DNA of 12,324 nucleotides from contig JAFWUC010000022.1 of the NCBI GenBank assembly GCA_017518705.1, positions 1-12,324 on the forward strand, given 5' to 3'. Source of the DNA: Clostridia bacterium (GTDB lineage Bacteria; Bacillota_A; Clostridia; Christensenellales; Aristaeellaceae). Below, one piece after another: positions 6,004-12,324 of the stretch. The notes below the pieces were generated by a model. The model was given only the letters and a program-made list of their open reading frames with translations, was not told the origin of the DNA and made no database searches. The translations under genes were made by a program, and so were the position numbers. How positions within the stretch are numbered: the stretch's first letter is position 1; each line of letters opens with the position of its first letter.

Positions 6004-6970
6004 CCTGTCCTCCTTTAAGCAGCCATTCGCATTCGTCCTGTGTCAGTTCGATATCGAGCGCGGCGGCGATTTCGGCTATGTGCTCCGAGCCTGACGGCGC
6101 CACTATCGGGAATATATCAAAGGGCTGTTTAAGCAGCCAGGCGAGGCACACCTGCGCCACGCCGGCGCCTTTTTCAGCCGCCAGCTTTTCGGCCCTTGCG
6201 AGGCGCGCGCGGTTGACGGGCGCGTCGTGCTCCATTATGGAGCCTTTGCCGATGCAGTCTTCTATCGGCGCGCCGCCGTCGGTCCTGAACTTGCCGGACA
6301 GATAGCCGCGCCCCAGGGCGGAATAGCAGAATACGGGGATGCGCTCCCGCATAAGCCAGTTTCGGTATTCCGCCTGCTGTTCGCCGGACAGGGCGACGCT
6401 GCCGCCCCATGGATCGTGTATGTATTCCGCCAGGGAATACGCGGGGCTTACGGCGCTGAACCCGTCCAGTCCGTGCGCCGAAGCGTAATTATTCGCGGCG
6501 CTTATCCTTTCCAGCGTCCAGTTGGACGCGCCGAAGCGGATGAGCTTGCCTTCCCGCTTGAGCCGGTTGAGCTCATAGATTATCCCGTCCGCGGGCACGG
6601 AGGGGTCGTCCCGGTGCAGCACGTACAGTTCCACCCGGTCGGTTTTGAGCCTGAGCAGCGACTGCTCTATCTGCTGGCGTATGAGGGCGGCGCTCATCAC
6701 GTCGGGGCTGCCGTGCTGGCCGGGGTTGCAGCCCTTGTCCAGTATCACGGCTTCGTCTCTGTGCCCCCGGTCGCGGAGCCACAAACCCAGCGTTTCCTCG
6801 CCCTCGCCGTAGGAGTGGGCGGTGTCGAAAGTGCGGAACCCCGCCTCCCACGCCAGGTCGTAGCTTTCGAACGCCTCCTTACGGGTGCGGCTGTCGGTGG
6901 CGGTGCGGGGCGTGCCGTATGTGAGGAAGGACAGCGGCTTGTCTATCCCGTCGATAAATCTGTACTTCAC
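5993..6970 (-). CDS. Aldo/keto reductase (second, upstream)
   Basis: A 325-residue aldo/keto reductase, longer than its neighbour and like the larger bacterial members (AKR11/YajO/IolS type). The tetrad is complete: Asp49 and Tyr54 (FDTAHSYGEGEETLG), Lys79 (LDKG) and His119 (VLHRDDPSVP). The segment FGASNW (146-151) and the C-terminal PSGSEHIAEI are where NADPH binds in relatives. The start is GTG at 6970, 7 bases after AAGGAGG; this site overlaps the TAA stop of the preceding Gfo/Idh/MocA gene, leaving a 12-base gap. The C-terminal KGGQDGP codes the ribosome site of the next gene. The HRDDPSVP block is frequent in enzymes acting on sugar-like carbonyls, but the substrate cannot be named. Confidence 0.92.
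   Translation of the reverse strand: MKYRFIDGIDKPLSFLTYGTPRTATDSRTRKEAFESYDLAWEAGFRTFDTAHSYGEGEETLGLWLRDRGHRDEAVILDKGCNPGQHGSPDVMSAALIRQQIEQSLLRLKTDRVELYVLHRDDPSVPADGIIYELNRLKREGKLIRFGASNWTLERISAANNYASAHGLDGFSAVSPAYSLAEYIHDPWGGSVALSGEQQAEYRNWLMRERIPVFCYSALGRGYLSGKFRTDGGAPIEDCIGKGSIMEHDAPVNRARLARAEKLAAEKGAGVAQVCLAWLLKQPFDIFPIVAPSGSEHIAEIAAALDIELTQDECEWLLKGGQDGP
6009..6016 (-). promoter_or_regulatory. Ribosome site embedded in coding sequence
   Basis: AAAGGAGG lies inside the last codons of the upstream aldo/keto reductase, 5 bases before the ATG at 6003 of the next one. The two reductases are thus translationally coupled. Confidence 0.8.
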
Positions 6971-6982
6971 CTGACCGCCTCC

Positions 6983-7954
6983 TTACGCTTTGGGCAGTTC
7001 TTCGCGGATCAGGTCGAACACCCTGCAGCAGGCGAGGGTGGACGAGTGGGGGACCACAGGGCTCTCTTTGAGCCCGGCTTTCACGCAGCGCATGACTTCC
7101 TCCACCTCATAGGTGAAGCCGTTGACGGTGGTTTCGTCCTTAAAGTGCAGGTTCTGCGTTTCGTCCTGTCCGGTCAGGAACACTTCTGCGCCGAAGTGGG
7201 GGCGGGGAATAAGAAGCTTGCCCAGGGTGCCGTATACAACGAGCTGCTGGTCCACGGGCGCCATAAGGCTGCTTCTTACCAGCGCGGGCACGTCGTCGCC
7301 CAGCCGCAGAAGCACCATTGAAGTGGCGTCCACGCCCGTAAATGCGGGAACGGCTTCCGCGCGCGCCCGGGTTATGGGCCGGTCCAGCACCCAGGTCAGG
7401 AGCTGCAGGCCGTACACGGTCAGGTCGTTGGCCGCACCGCCGCCGAGTTTGGGGCTGAAATACCGGTTTTCCGGGTCGTGCGCGGCAGCAAAGCCTATGC
7501 CCATCTCAGCCGCAACGGGCGTGCCGATCCTGCCTTCGGCGATCCACTTTCGCGCCTGAAGGTTGGCGGGCAGAAAGCGGCTCCACAGCGCTTCCATCGA
7601 GAATATCCCCTTTTCGTCCGCTAAGCGGAAAAAGCTATCCGCCTCGGAAAGGCAGGTGAACATGGCCTTTTCGCACAGTACGTTCACGCCGTATCTTGCG
7701 CAGAGCATGGCCAGGTCGAAGTGCGCGTCGCAGGTGGCGGAAATGTACACGCAGTCCGGCTTTTCCTGCTTGAGCAGCTGTTCGTAGCTGTCGTAAGCGG
7801 CGGGGATGTTTTTTTCGGAAGCGAGCGCTTTGGCTCTGTCCATGGACTTGCTGGCCACGGCGCACACGGTGCAGCCTTCGGTAAGCGCGACGGCGTCGCA
7901 GAACTTGCGGGCGATCTTGCCCGCGCCCATTACGGCGAAGCGGAAAAGCGGCAT
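6983..7954 (-). CDS. Gfo/Idh/MocA family oxidoreductase
   Basis: About 323 residues with an N-terminal Rossmann domain (FAVMGAGKIARKF) and a C-terminal GFO/IDH/MocA beta-sheet domain, resembling the dihydrodiol or sugar dehydrogenase branch. The family active-site Lys is in the LCEKAM motif, where EKP is usual; Ala replaces Pro. The second motif is GGGAANDLTVYG, matching GGGxxxDxGxY with Thr in place of the second Gly. The family oxidises or reduces hydroxyls of sugars, inositols or diols with NAD(P). Two starts are possible: ATG at 7960 overlaps the previous stop as ATGA, but its ribosome site would be only 1 base away; ATG at 7954, chosen here, has AAAGGAG at 7 bases. It lies fourth in the operon. 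Confidence 0.92.
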   Translation of the reverse strand: MPLFRFAVMGAGKIARKFCDAVALTEGCTVCAVASKSMDRAKALASEKNIPAAYDSYEQLLKQEKPDCVYISATCDAHFDLAMLCARYGVNVLCEKAMFTCLSEADSFFRLADEKGIFSMEALWSRFLPANLQARKWIAEGRIGTPVAAEMGIGFAAAHDPENRYFSPKLGGGAANDLTVYGLQLLTWVLDRPITRARAEAVPAFTGVDATSMVLLRLGDDVPALVRSSLMAPVDQQLVVYGTLGKLLIPRPHFGAEVFLTGQDETQNLHFKDETTVNGFTYEVEEVMRCVKAGLKESPVVPHSSTLACCRVFDLIREELPKA

Positions 7955-7956
7955 GC

Positions 7957-8682
7957 TCATACTCCTTTCTTTCGCGGTGACCTGCCCAGGAACACTTTTA
8001 TCGAATCGCTGAGCCTCTGGTGCTTTATCTTCGTGGCGTCAAAGCGCACGGTCTTGAAGGAAAACTGCATTATCGGCCCCGTGGCGAAGGCGCAGATCAG
8101 CGTGCCCACGCCCGCGGGTCCGCCCAGCAGCCAGCCGATAAGCGTGGCGGCGGATAGTATGGCGATGCTCACAGCGCCTATGGGCAGCTTTTTGAGCCTT
8201 TTGGCGACGCCCACCAGCAGCGTGTCCCGGGGACCGCAGCCCAGCGCCGCTTTCATGTATGTGAACTGGGTGTAGGCGATTATGAACAGCCCGACCACCA
8301 TCACCGGGATGCCGGTGAGGAGAGAGGCGCACTTCGGCACCGCGCCGATCCAGTTGAAAAAGTCCACAGCCTTGCCCACCACCACCGCGTCTATGAACAT
8401 GGCGATGCCTATGGGCTCCCTGAGCAGTATGTCGATGAAAAGTATGGTGAGCGACACGGCGACCGAAGCGGTGCCGTAAAGTATGCCCAGGGACTTTGAT
8501 ATGCCCAGGTTCAGTATATCCCAGGGCGCGGCGCCTATGTTTGCCTGTATGGTCATGTAAACGCCGAAGCCGTTCACGAACAGGCTGACGGCGGCCAGGA
8601 GCATGTTCGCGAGTATGGCGCCGGGGGTGCGGTTCAGGCTGAGCGTGCCGAGCCGTTGATTGTTTAGGATCCTGTTTATCAT
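7957..8682 (-). CDS. YczE-family integral membrane protein
   Basis: A 241-residue protein with about six hydrophobic segments (roughly 22-45, 69-87, 92-110, 120-140, 168-186, 190-208) and a basic C-terminal tail (FLGRSPRKKG). It carries the family's double signature: GAAPWDILNLG (50-60) and GCGPRDTLLVG (148-158), each followed by a similar hydrophobic hairpin, so the protein is built from two repeats. YczE and YitT relatives are widespread in Bacillota. B. subtilis YczE has been linked to control of antibiotic synthesis, but the molecular role is unknown; transport of a small molecule is an inference. The start has no good ribosome site (only AAAGAA), and the previous stop is 14 bases away, so translation probably depends on coupling. 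The TGA overlaps a possible start of the next gene as ATGA. Confidence 0.88.
   Translation of the reverse strand: MINRILNNQRLGTLSLNRTPGAILANMLLAAVSLFVNGFGVYMTIQANIGAAPWDILNLGISKSLGILYGTASVAVSLTILFIDILLREPIGIAMFIDAVVVGKAVDFFNWIGAVPKCASLLTGIPVMVVGLFIIAYTQFTYMKAALGCGPRDTLLVGVAKRLKKLPIGAVSIAILSAATLIGWLLGGPAGVGTLICAFATGPIMQFSFKTVRFDATKIKHQRLSDSIKVFLGRSPRKKGV
7962..7968 (-). promoter_or_regulatory. Ribosome site that selects the Gfo/Idh/MocA start
   Basis: AAAGGAG is 1 base from the ATG at 7960 but 7 bases from the in-frame ATG at 7954. Spacing favours the second ATG, shortening the protein by two residues. Confidence 0.65.
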
Positions 8683-8696
8683 TTCTTTGAGCGTAT

Positions 8697-9398
8697 CTAC
8701 GCGTTATCGGTGAGAAGCACGGTGAAACCCAGGTCGCAGTCGGTCACGCTCCTGCCGAACACGTCGACCTGTTTGCCTTTTATCGAGCCGTCCATGACCG
8801 CCTGCGCGCCGGCACGCAGCTTTTCGATGAGGTCGGGGGAGACGGGAATGTCCCCGTGGGACGGCCAGATCTCGTCAAACAGGGGCATATATGACTTTAG
8901 ATGTTCGAGGCTCGAAATGTAGTCCTTCATGTTGCGGTGCTCGCCCATCATGAATATGTGCCCGTGGGCCTGTATGGGGTCGCCGCTTATGAGCACGCGG
9001 TTTTTCACGTCCAGTACCGCGATGCTGCCGGGGGTGTGCCCGGGCAGGTGGATGATCCTGAGCTCCCTGCCGCCCAGGTCGATCACGTCGCCTTCGTTTA
9101 CGGGTATCACGGTGCCCGCTTTCCCCGAACGGCGGTACAGTGGTTCGTCGGCGGGATGCATGTAGAAGGATCCGAACTGTTCGTTGCTGCCTGTATGGTC
9201 CCGGTCCGCGTGGGTGTTTAGCAGGGAAAGGGGCAGCTTTGTGAGACCGGAAGCTACGTCGCGGGCGGTCTCAAGCTTCATGCCTGAATCGATCAGAAGC
9301 GCTCTTTCGCTGCCCGTCAGCAGGAACAGGCGCACTCCGCCGTCCTCTATCCGCCAGGTGTCTTCGTTTATCCGTATGATCTCGCAGTCCATCGGCAC
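8697..9398 (-). CDS. Metallo-beta-lactamase-fold hydrolase with an HxDxDH motif
   Basis: This 233-residue protein has the alpha-beta-beta-alpha fold markers of the metallo-beta-lactamase superfamily: THADRDHTG (62-70), LPGHTPGS (His121), ISGD (Asp140) and PSHG (His181). The usual HxHxDH metal motif reads H63-A-D65-R-D67-H68, with Asp in place of the second His; the other ligands are present. Members hydrolyse thioesters, lactones, phosphoesters or nucleic acids, and the sequence does not say which. There is no signal peptide, so it acts in the cytoplasm. The start is GTG at 9398, 5 bases after GAGG; an ATG two codons later has a less suitable 11-base spacing. It is second in the operon, 22 bases after the flavin-reductase gene. 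Beta-lactam resistance is unlikely given the sequence type and location. Confidence 0.9.
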   Translation of the reverse strand: MPMDCEIIRINEDTWRIEDGGVRLFLLTGSERALLIDSGMKLETARDVASGLTKLPLSLLNTHADRDHTGSNEQFGSFYMHPADEPLYRRSGKAGTVIPVNEGDVIDLGGRELRIIHLPGHTPGSIAVLDVKNRVLISGDPIQAHGHIFMMGEHRNMKDYISSLEHLKSYMPLFDEIWPSHGDIPVSPDLIEKLRAGAQAVMDGSIKGKQVDVFGRSVTDCDLGFTVLLTDNA

Positions 9399-9420
9399 TA
9401 ATACCTCACAGATTCCGGCG

Positions 9421-9960
9421 TCAGTCTTCCTTAATGATGTATGCGTCCACTATCTGCCCTATGTAGGCGGTATGGGCGTCCATGTTGGCAAGGGGTGCGT
9501 CTCCGCCCACGTCGGAAGGATAGGCGCGGCGGCGGATGTCGTCAGGTAGCAGGTCCAGGTCCTGTTTCTGGGCGTACAGCACCCGGCACTCCAGCGTCAG
9601 GGGATACTGCTTTACGGCGGGCGTACCGATGGTCTGCGCGGGCACCAGGGTGAGCCCCGCCTTTTCCGCCTTGTCGATATTGCGCCCGGATTCCATGCCG
9701 CAGACCCGGTTGATCTCCGGGTCAGGCGCGTCCAGGGGGATGCTCACGGTGAATTCCCGGGTCTTGTCCAGCTGGGGCTTGGTGTAGCGGTGCTCGCGCA
9801 CGTATACGGCGAAGGTGGGCTGCCCCCAGATCACGCCCAGGTGTCCCCAGCCGATGACCATCGAGTTGAACTTGTCGCCGTTGGTGTTGAGCAGCACGCC
9901 CCTGCCCAGCGCCTTTATGATATGCTCGGAATAGTCGAAAACGTTTATCTTTTCTCTCAT
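9421..9960 (-). CDS. Flavin reductase-like FMN-binding protein
   Basis: A 179-residue protein of the flavin reductase-like split-barrel family, which binds FMN and passes electrons from NAD(P)H or acts in FMN-dependent oxidoreduction. Visible marks are FNSMVIGWGHLGVIWGQP, the VREHRYT segment, REFTVSIP and the C-terminal AYIGQIVDAYI. The start is ATG at 9960 with GGGAGGG a few bases upstream. An in-frame upstream start at 10008 would lie before the predicted transcript start near 10004 and is rejected. This is the first gene of the seven-gene operon and directly follows its promoter. Its physiological partner could be one of the dehydrogenases or the metal hydrolase next to it, which is an inference. 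Confidence 0.9.
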   Translation of the reverse strand: MREKINVFDYSEHIIKALGRGVLLNTNGDKFNSMVIGWGHLGVIWGQPTFAVYVREHRYTKPQLDKTREFTVSIPLDAPDPEINRVCGMESGRNIDKAEKAGLTLVPAQTIGTPAVKQYPLTLECRVLYAQKQDLDLLPDDIRRRAYPSDVGGDAPLANMDAHTAYIGQIVDAYIIKED

Positions 9961-9992
9961 GTTGCCCTCCCTGCGTATTAGCGGCGCCTGTT

Positions 9993-10009
9993 TGTGCGCA
10001 GTATGCACA
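9993..10009. promoter_or_regulatory. Possible operator at the operon start point
   Basis: TGTGC (9993-9997) and GCACA (10005-10009) form a 5-base inverted repeat with a 7-base spacer. It overlaps the predicted transcription start near 10004, a position where a repressor would block transcription. The arms are short, so chance is possible. Confidence 0.3.
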
Positions 10010-10010
10010 G

Positions 10011-10040
10011 ATTATACCACACGGGCGGGAATGGGCGCAA
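10011..10040 (-). promoter_or_regulatory. Promoter of the seven-gene oxidoreductase operon
   Basis: On the minus strand a perfect TATAAT (10016-10011) is preceded by TGG (10019-10017), an extended -10. TTGCGC (10040-10035) sits 18 bases further upstream as a partial -35. The start is predicted near 10004, giving a 44-base leader to the ATG at 9960. The weak -35 and the inverted repeat just upstream fit activator control. Confidence 0.8.
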
Positions 10041-10046
10041 TAAACA

Positions 10047-10071
10047 TTGTATAAAGCGGATCGATATACAA
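10047..10071. promoter_or_regulatory. Inverted repeat upstream of the operon promoter, candidate regulator site
   Basis: TTGTATA (10047-10053) and TATACAA (10065-10071) are perfect 7-base arms with an 11-base spacer. The element lies 6 bases upstream of the operon's -35, centred about 55 bases before the predicted start, a common location for activator sites. The regulator is not encoded in the window as far as I can see. Confidence 0.5.
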
Positions 10072-10101
10072 ACGACCCATGCCGCAAAAGCGAGGCATGG
10101 G
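10066..10101 (-). terminator. Intrinsic terminator of pyrG
   Basis: CCCATGCC (10101-10094 on the minus strand) pairs with GGCATGGG (10083-10076) in a perfect 8-base stem with a 10-base loop, followed by TCGTTTGTAT. The T-tract is imperfect, so termination may be partial. It lies 30 bases after the pyrG stop. Confidence 0.65.
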
Positions 10102-10131
10102 GCACGGTATACGGACATTATGAAAGGCTTT

Positions 10132-11748
10132 TCAGGAGCGCGCGTTCTTGAGCACTGCGCTCAAAAAGCCCAGGAACAGGGGATGCGGCTTGTTGGGGCG
10201 GCTCTTGAACTCGGGATGGAACTGCACGCCCACGAAGAATTCCTCTCCGGGCAGCTCCACGGTCTCCACCAGCCTACCGTCGGGGGAGAGACCGGAAAGG
10301 CGCATGCCCGCGTTTTGCAGCGCGGCGCGGTACAGGTTGTTCACCTCGTAGCGGTGGCGGTGGCGCTCGCTGATCTCCGTTATGCCGTAGCAGCGGGCAA
10401 TGACGGTGTCGGGAACAAGCACGCAGGGATACTTGCCCAGCCGCAGCGTACCGCCCTTGTCGATCTCGTCGTTCTGGTCGGGCATGAAGTGGATGACCTG
10501 ATGGGGACTGTTTTCGTCGAATTCGTGGGAGTTGGCGTTTTCGAGCCCCGCCGCGTTGCGGGCGTACTCGATCACCGCGATCTGCATGCCCAGGCAGATG
10601 CCGAAATACGGCACGTGGCGCTCGCGGGCGTATTTCGCGGTCAGTATCATGCCCTCTATGCCACGGGGACCGAAGCCGCCCGGCACGATTATGCCCTGCA
10701 CGCCGTCCAGACGCCGGGCTATGCTGTCCCGGTCGAGCTCTTCGGAATCTATCCAGTCTATCTCCACTTCGGCGTCCAGCCGGTAGCCCGCGTGCCTGAG
10801 CGCCTCGGCTACGGAAAGGTAGGCGTCGTGCAGCTGCACGTACTTGCCGACTAGGCCGATCTTCACCTTTTTTGAGCGGCTGTGGATCCTTTCAACCAGT
10901 TCGCGCCACTCGGTCAGGTCAGGCTCCGGGGCGTCTATGGACAGCTCCCGGCAGACGATGGAGGACAGGTTCGCCTTTTCCAGCATCAGAGGCGCTTCGT
11001 ACAGGTTGGGCAGCGTCATGTTCTCGATGACGCAATCCGGCTTGACGTTGCAGAAGTGGGCGATCTTGGCAAACACGCCCCGGTCGGTGATGGGCTCGTC
11101 CACCCGCAGCACGATAATGTTGGGCGTGATGCCCATGCCCTGCATTTCCTTCACGGAGTGCTGGGTGGGTTTGGTCTTGTGCTCCTGGCTGGCTTTAAGG
11201 TAGGGCACCAGCGTGACGTGCACGTACAGGGTGTTTTCCCACCCGACTTCCAGCCCTATCTGGCGGATGGCCTCTATGAACGGCTGGCTTTCGATGTCGC
11301 CGATGGTGCCGCCGATCTCGGTGATGACCACGTCCGCGTCGGTCTTTTCGCCCACACGGTATATAAAGCGCTTGATCTCGTCGGTGATGTGGGGGATTAT
11401 CTGCACCGTGGAGCCCAGATAGCCGCCCTGGCGCTCCTTGTGGAGCACGTTGGCGAACACCTTGCCGGTGGTCAGGTTGGAATACTTGTTCAGGTCCTCG
11501 TCTATGAAGCGCTCGTAATGCCCCAGGTCTAGGTCCGTCTCGGCGCCGTCCTCGGTGACGTAGACTTCGCCGTGCTGGTAGGGACTCATGGTGCCGGGGT
11601 CCACGTTTATGTACGGGTCGAGCTTCTGCGCCGCGACCTTGAGCCCCCGCGCCTTGAGCAGCCGTCCCAGAGACGCCGCCGTTATGCCTTTTCCCAGCCC
11701 GCTCACCACGCCGCCGGTCACGAATATGTATTTTTTCACCGCTGTCAC
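10132..11748 (-). CDS. pyrG: CTP synthase (glutamine-hydrolysing)
   Basis: A full-length 538-residue CTP synthase, which converts UTP to CTP with ATP and glutamine as nitrogen donor, the last step of pyrimidine nucleotide synthesis, in the cytoplasm. The N-terminal synthetase domain (1 to about 270) has [15 protein letters not shown] with the P-loop, [20 protein letters not shown] and [14 protein letters not shown]. The C-terminal class I glutamine amidotransferase domain (about 295-535) has VPGGFGPRG, the nucleophile Cys385 in FGICLGMQ, and His511/Glu513 in FHPEF. All expected catalytic residues are present. The annotated start is GTG at 11748; a GTG three codons later (11739) with AAGGGG 8 bases upstream would give the more typical [10 protein letters not shown] beginning. 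It follows the ANTAR regulator gene by 8 bases and is probably co-transcribed with it. Confidence 0.98.
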   Translation of the reverse strand: MTAVKKYIFVTGGVVSGLGKGITAASLGRLLKARGLKVAAQKLDPYINVDPGTMSPYQHGEVYVTEDGAETDLDLGHYERFIDEDLNKYSNLTTGKVFANVLHKERQGGYLGSTVQIIPHITDEIKRFIYRVGEKTDADVVITEIGGTIGDIESQPFIEAIRQIGLEVGWENTLYVHVTLVPYLKASQEHKTKPTQHSVKEMQGMGITPNIIVLRVDEPITDRGVFAKIAHFCNVKPDCVIENMTLPNLYEAPLMLEKANLSSIVCRELSIDAPEPDLTEWRELVERIHSRSKKVKIGLVGKYVQLHDAYLSVAEALRHAGYRLDAEVEIDWIDSEELDRDSIARRLDGVQGIIVPGGFGPRGIEGMILTAKYARERHVPYFGICLGMQIAVIEYARNAAGLENANSHEFDENSPHQVIHFMPDQNDEIDKGGTLRLGKYPCVLVPDTVIARCYGITEISERHRHRYEVNNLYRAALQNAGMRLSGLSPDGRLVETVELPGEEFFVGVQFHPEFKSRPNKPHPLFLGFLSAVLKNARS

Positions 11749-11756
11749 CCCTTATC

Positions 11757-12284
11757 CTATTTTTCCGTTCCGTCAAGTATCATCGCTGCGAGATCCGTCA
11801 TTTTTATGCCGTGATCCATCGAATAGCGCTGCATCAGCCTGTGCGCCTCGTCTTCGCCGAGGCGGCGCCGTTGCATGACCAGCAGTTTTGCCTTTTTCAC
11901 GGTGCTTTTGTCATCGGCGCTGCGCTTCGGCAGCTGCGCCATGTGCGTTAGGGTCAGCCTTTCCGCCGCCCAGACCACGTCCCGGGCAGATACGGGCAGT
12001 TCCAGGCGGAAGACCTCGTCCGATTCGCAGGTCTCCAGCACTTCCGGCCTGGCGATCAGCAGTATGTGGACCCGCCTGCGAAAGTCCCAGACAAGCTCGT
12101 CCGCGGTGCAGTCCTTGAGCCTGCCCGCGATTATGACCGCCGCGTCGCCGCATTCGTTTATGGCTCTTCTGAGTTTGCTTCCGGACGCACACAGCCGGAA
12201 GACGTCGAAGCCGGAGGAAGCCAGCAGGCGGGAGAGCTGCTCGCGGGCCGCCTGCGACACGCCGGCTATTATTATCCTCGCCAC
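11757..12284 (-). CDS. ANTAR-domain RNA-binding regulator with degenerate receiver
   Basis: A 175-residue protein. Residues 1 to about 115 resemble a response-regulator receiver domain, but the acidic pair after the first strand (ARIIIAGVS), the phosphoryl-accepting Asp (AVIIAGRL) and the Lys before the conserved Pro (LELPVS) are all missing. It is therefore unlikely to be phosphorylated. Residues about 117-172 form an ANTAR domain (VKKAKLLVMQRR...EDEAHRLMQRYSMDHGIKMTDLAAMIL). ANTAR proteins bind paired RNA hairpins and prevent early transcription termination; AmiR, NasR/NasT and EutV are the known models, mostly for nitrogen or amine use. No histidine kinase gene is visible. The start is GTG at 12284, 8 bases after AAAGGAGG. 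The gene is directly upstream of pyrG and near the window edge, so upstream operon members cannot be seen. Confidence 0.9.
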   Translation of the reverse strand: MARIIIAGVSQAAREQLSRLLASSGFDVFRLCASGSKLRRAINECGDAAVIIAGRLKDCTADELVWDFRRRVHILLIARPEVLETCESDEVFRLELPVSARDVVWAAERLTLTHMAQLPKRSADDKSTVKKAKLLVMQRRRLGEDEAHRLMQRYSMDHGIKMTDLAAMILDGTEK

Positions 12285-12292
12285 CTGTGCTG

Positions 12293-12300
12293 CCTCCTTT
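12293..12300 (-). promoter_or_regulatory. Ribosome site of the ANTAR gene
   Basis: AAAGGAGG lies 8 bases before the GTG at 12284 and supports that non-ATG start. No promoter is visible in the 24 bases left before the window edge. Confidence 0.75.
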
Positions 12301-12324
12301 CGGTAGAGTTACGGGTCCGGGTCA

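Noticed and set aside
4510..6018. Long plus-strand frames at 4510-5349 and 5458-6018
   Set aside because: They are antisense to the zinc dehydrogenase and aldo/keto reductase, which have complete catalytic motifs. No family motif is visible in the frames.
6227..7321. Plus-strand open frame of 364 codons
   Set aside because: It lies antisense to the clear aldo/keto reductase and Gfo/Idh/MocA genes, has a low-complexity A/G/V/H-rich composition and no family motifs; it is a by-product of GC-rich coding sequence.
8697..9398. Metallo-beta-lactamase as an antibiotic resistance enzyme
   Set aside because: No signal peptide, HxDxDH motif and operon position argue for a metabolic hydrolase.
10045..10071. 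Second minus-strand promoter with TACAAT near 10047-10052
   Set aside because: No -35 match at 16-18 bases; the TATAAT at 10011-10016 with extended -10 is much better, and the AT-rich bases are explained by the inverted repeat.
9994..11532. Plus-strand frames at 9994-10854 and 10882-11532
   Set aside because: Antisense to pyrG, whose protein is unmistakable over its full length.
12285..12324. ANTAR target RNA hairpins upstream of the regulator
   Set aside because: Only 40 bases are available and no pair of hairpins is visible; the target may lie outside the window.

Overview
The window is about 12.3 kb of GC-rich, tightly packed bacterial DNA, most likely from a gut-type Clostridia (Bacillota), for example Oscillospirales or Christensenellales. 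The reasons are strong AGGAGG-type ribosome sites, TTGACA/TATAAT-like promoters, a clostridial-style sugar-binding protein, a YczE-family membrane protein, a CAT-like acetyltransferase and an ANTAR regulator. The assignment is an inference from gene content. All complete genes are intact. I see no rRNA, tRNA, CRISPR array, transposase, integrase or prophage gene.

Region 1 (1-4064) is a carbohydrate region. On the minus strand lie the N-terminal part of a secreted sugar-binding protein (1-512, running off the left edge) and, upstream of it, an intracellular GH43 glycosidase (622-1470). Each has its own promoter. Divergent from GH43 is a CAT-like acetyltransferase (1642-2334), followed on the same strand by a GH36-type alpha-galactosidase homologue (2415-3992) with a near-consensus promoter. 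A strong hairpin at 4029-4064 sits between this gene and the convergent operon and can stop transcription from both sides.

Region 2 (4072-9960, minus strand) is one compact seven-gene operon. It reads from an extended -10 promoter at 10011-10040 to the 4029-4064 terminator. In transcription order the genes are a flavin-reductase-like FMN protein, a metallo-beta-lactamase-fold hydrolase, a YczE-family membrane protein, a Gfo/Idh/MocA dehydrogenase, two aldo/keto reductases overlapping by 11 bases, and a zinc-dependent alcohol dehydrogenase. Four NAD(P)-dependent sugar or polyol-type oxidoreductases on one transcript, beside two glycosidases and a sugar-binding protein, suggest redox catabolism of an unusual sugar or glycoside. 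The substrate cannot be read from sequence. A perfect 7-base inverted repeat (TTGTATA-N11-TATACAA) just upstream of the operon's -35 is a good candidate regulator site.

Region 3 (10132-12284, minus strand) is housekeeping: an ANTAR-domain regulator with a degenerate receiver, then 8 bases later pyrG (CTP synthase), which ends at a hairpin near 10076-10101. ANTAR proteins bind RNA and act in antitermination, often on nitrogen genes in Clostridia, and CTP synthase consumes glutamine, so the pairing is suggestive.

Stretches without genes are short. Bases 513-621, 1471-1641, 2335-2414, 3993-4071 and 9961-10131 hold the promoters, leaders and terminators listed below. The last 40 bases (12285-12324) hold only the ribosome site of the ANTAR gene.
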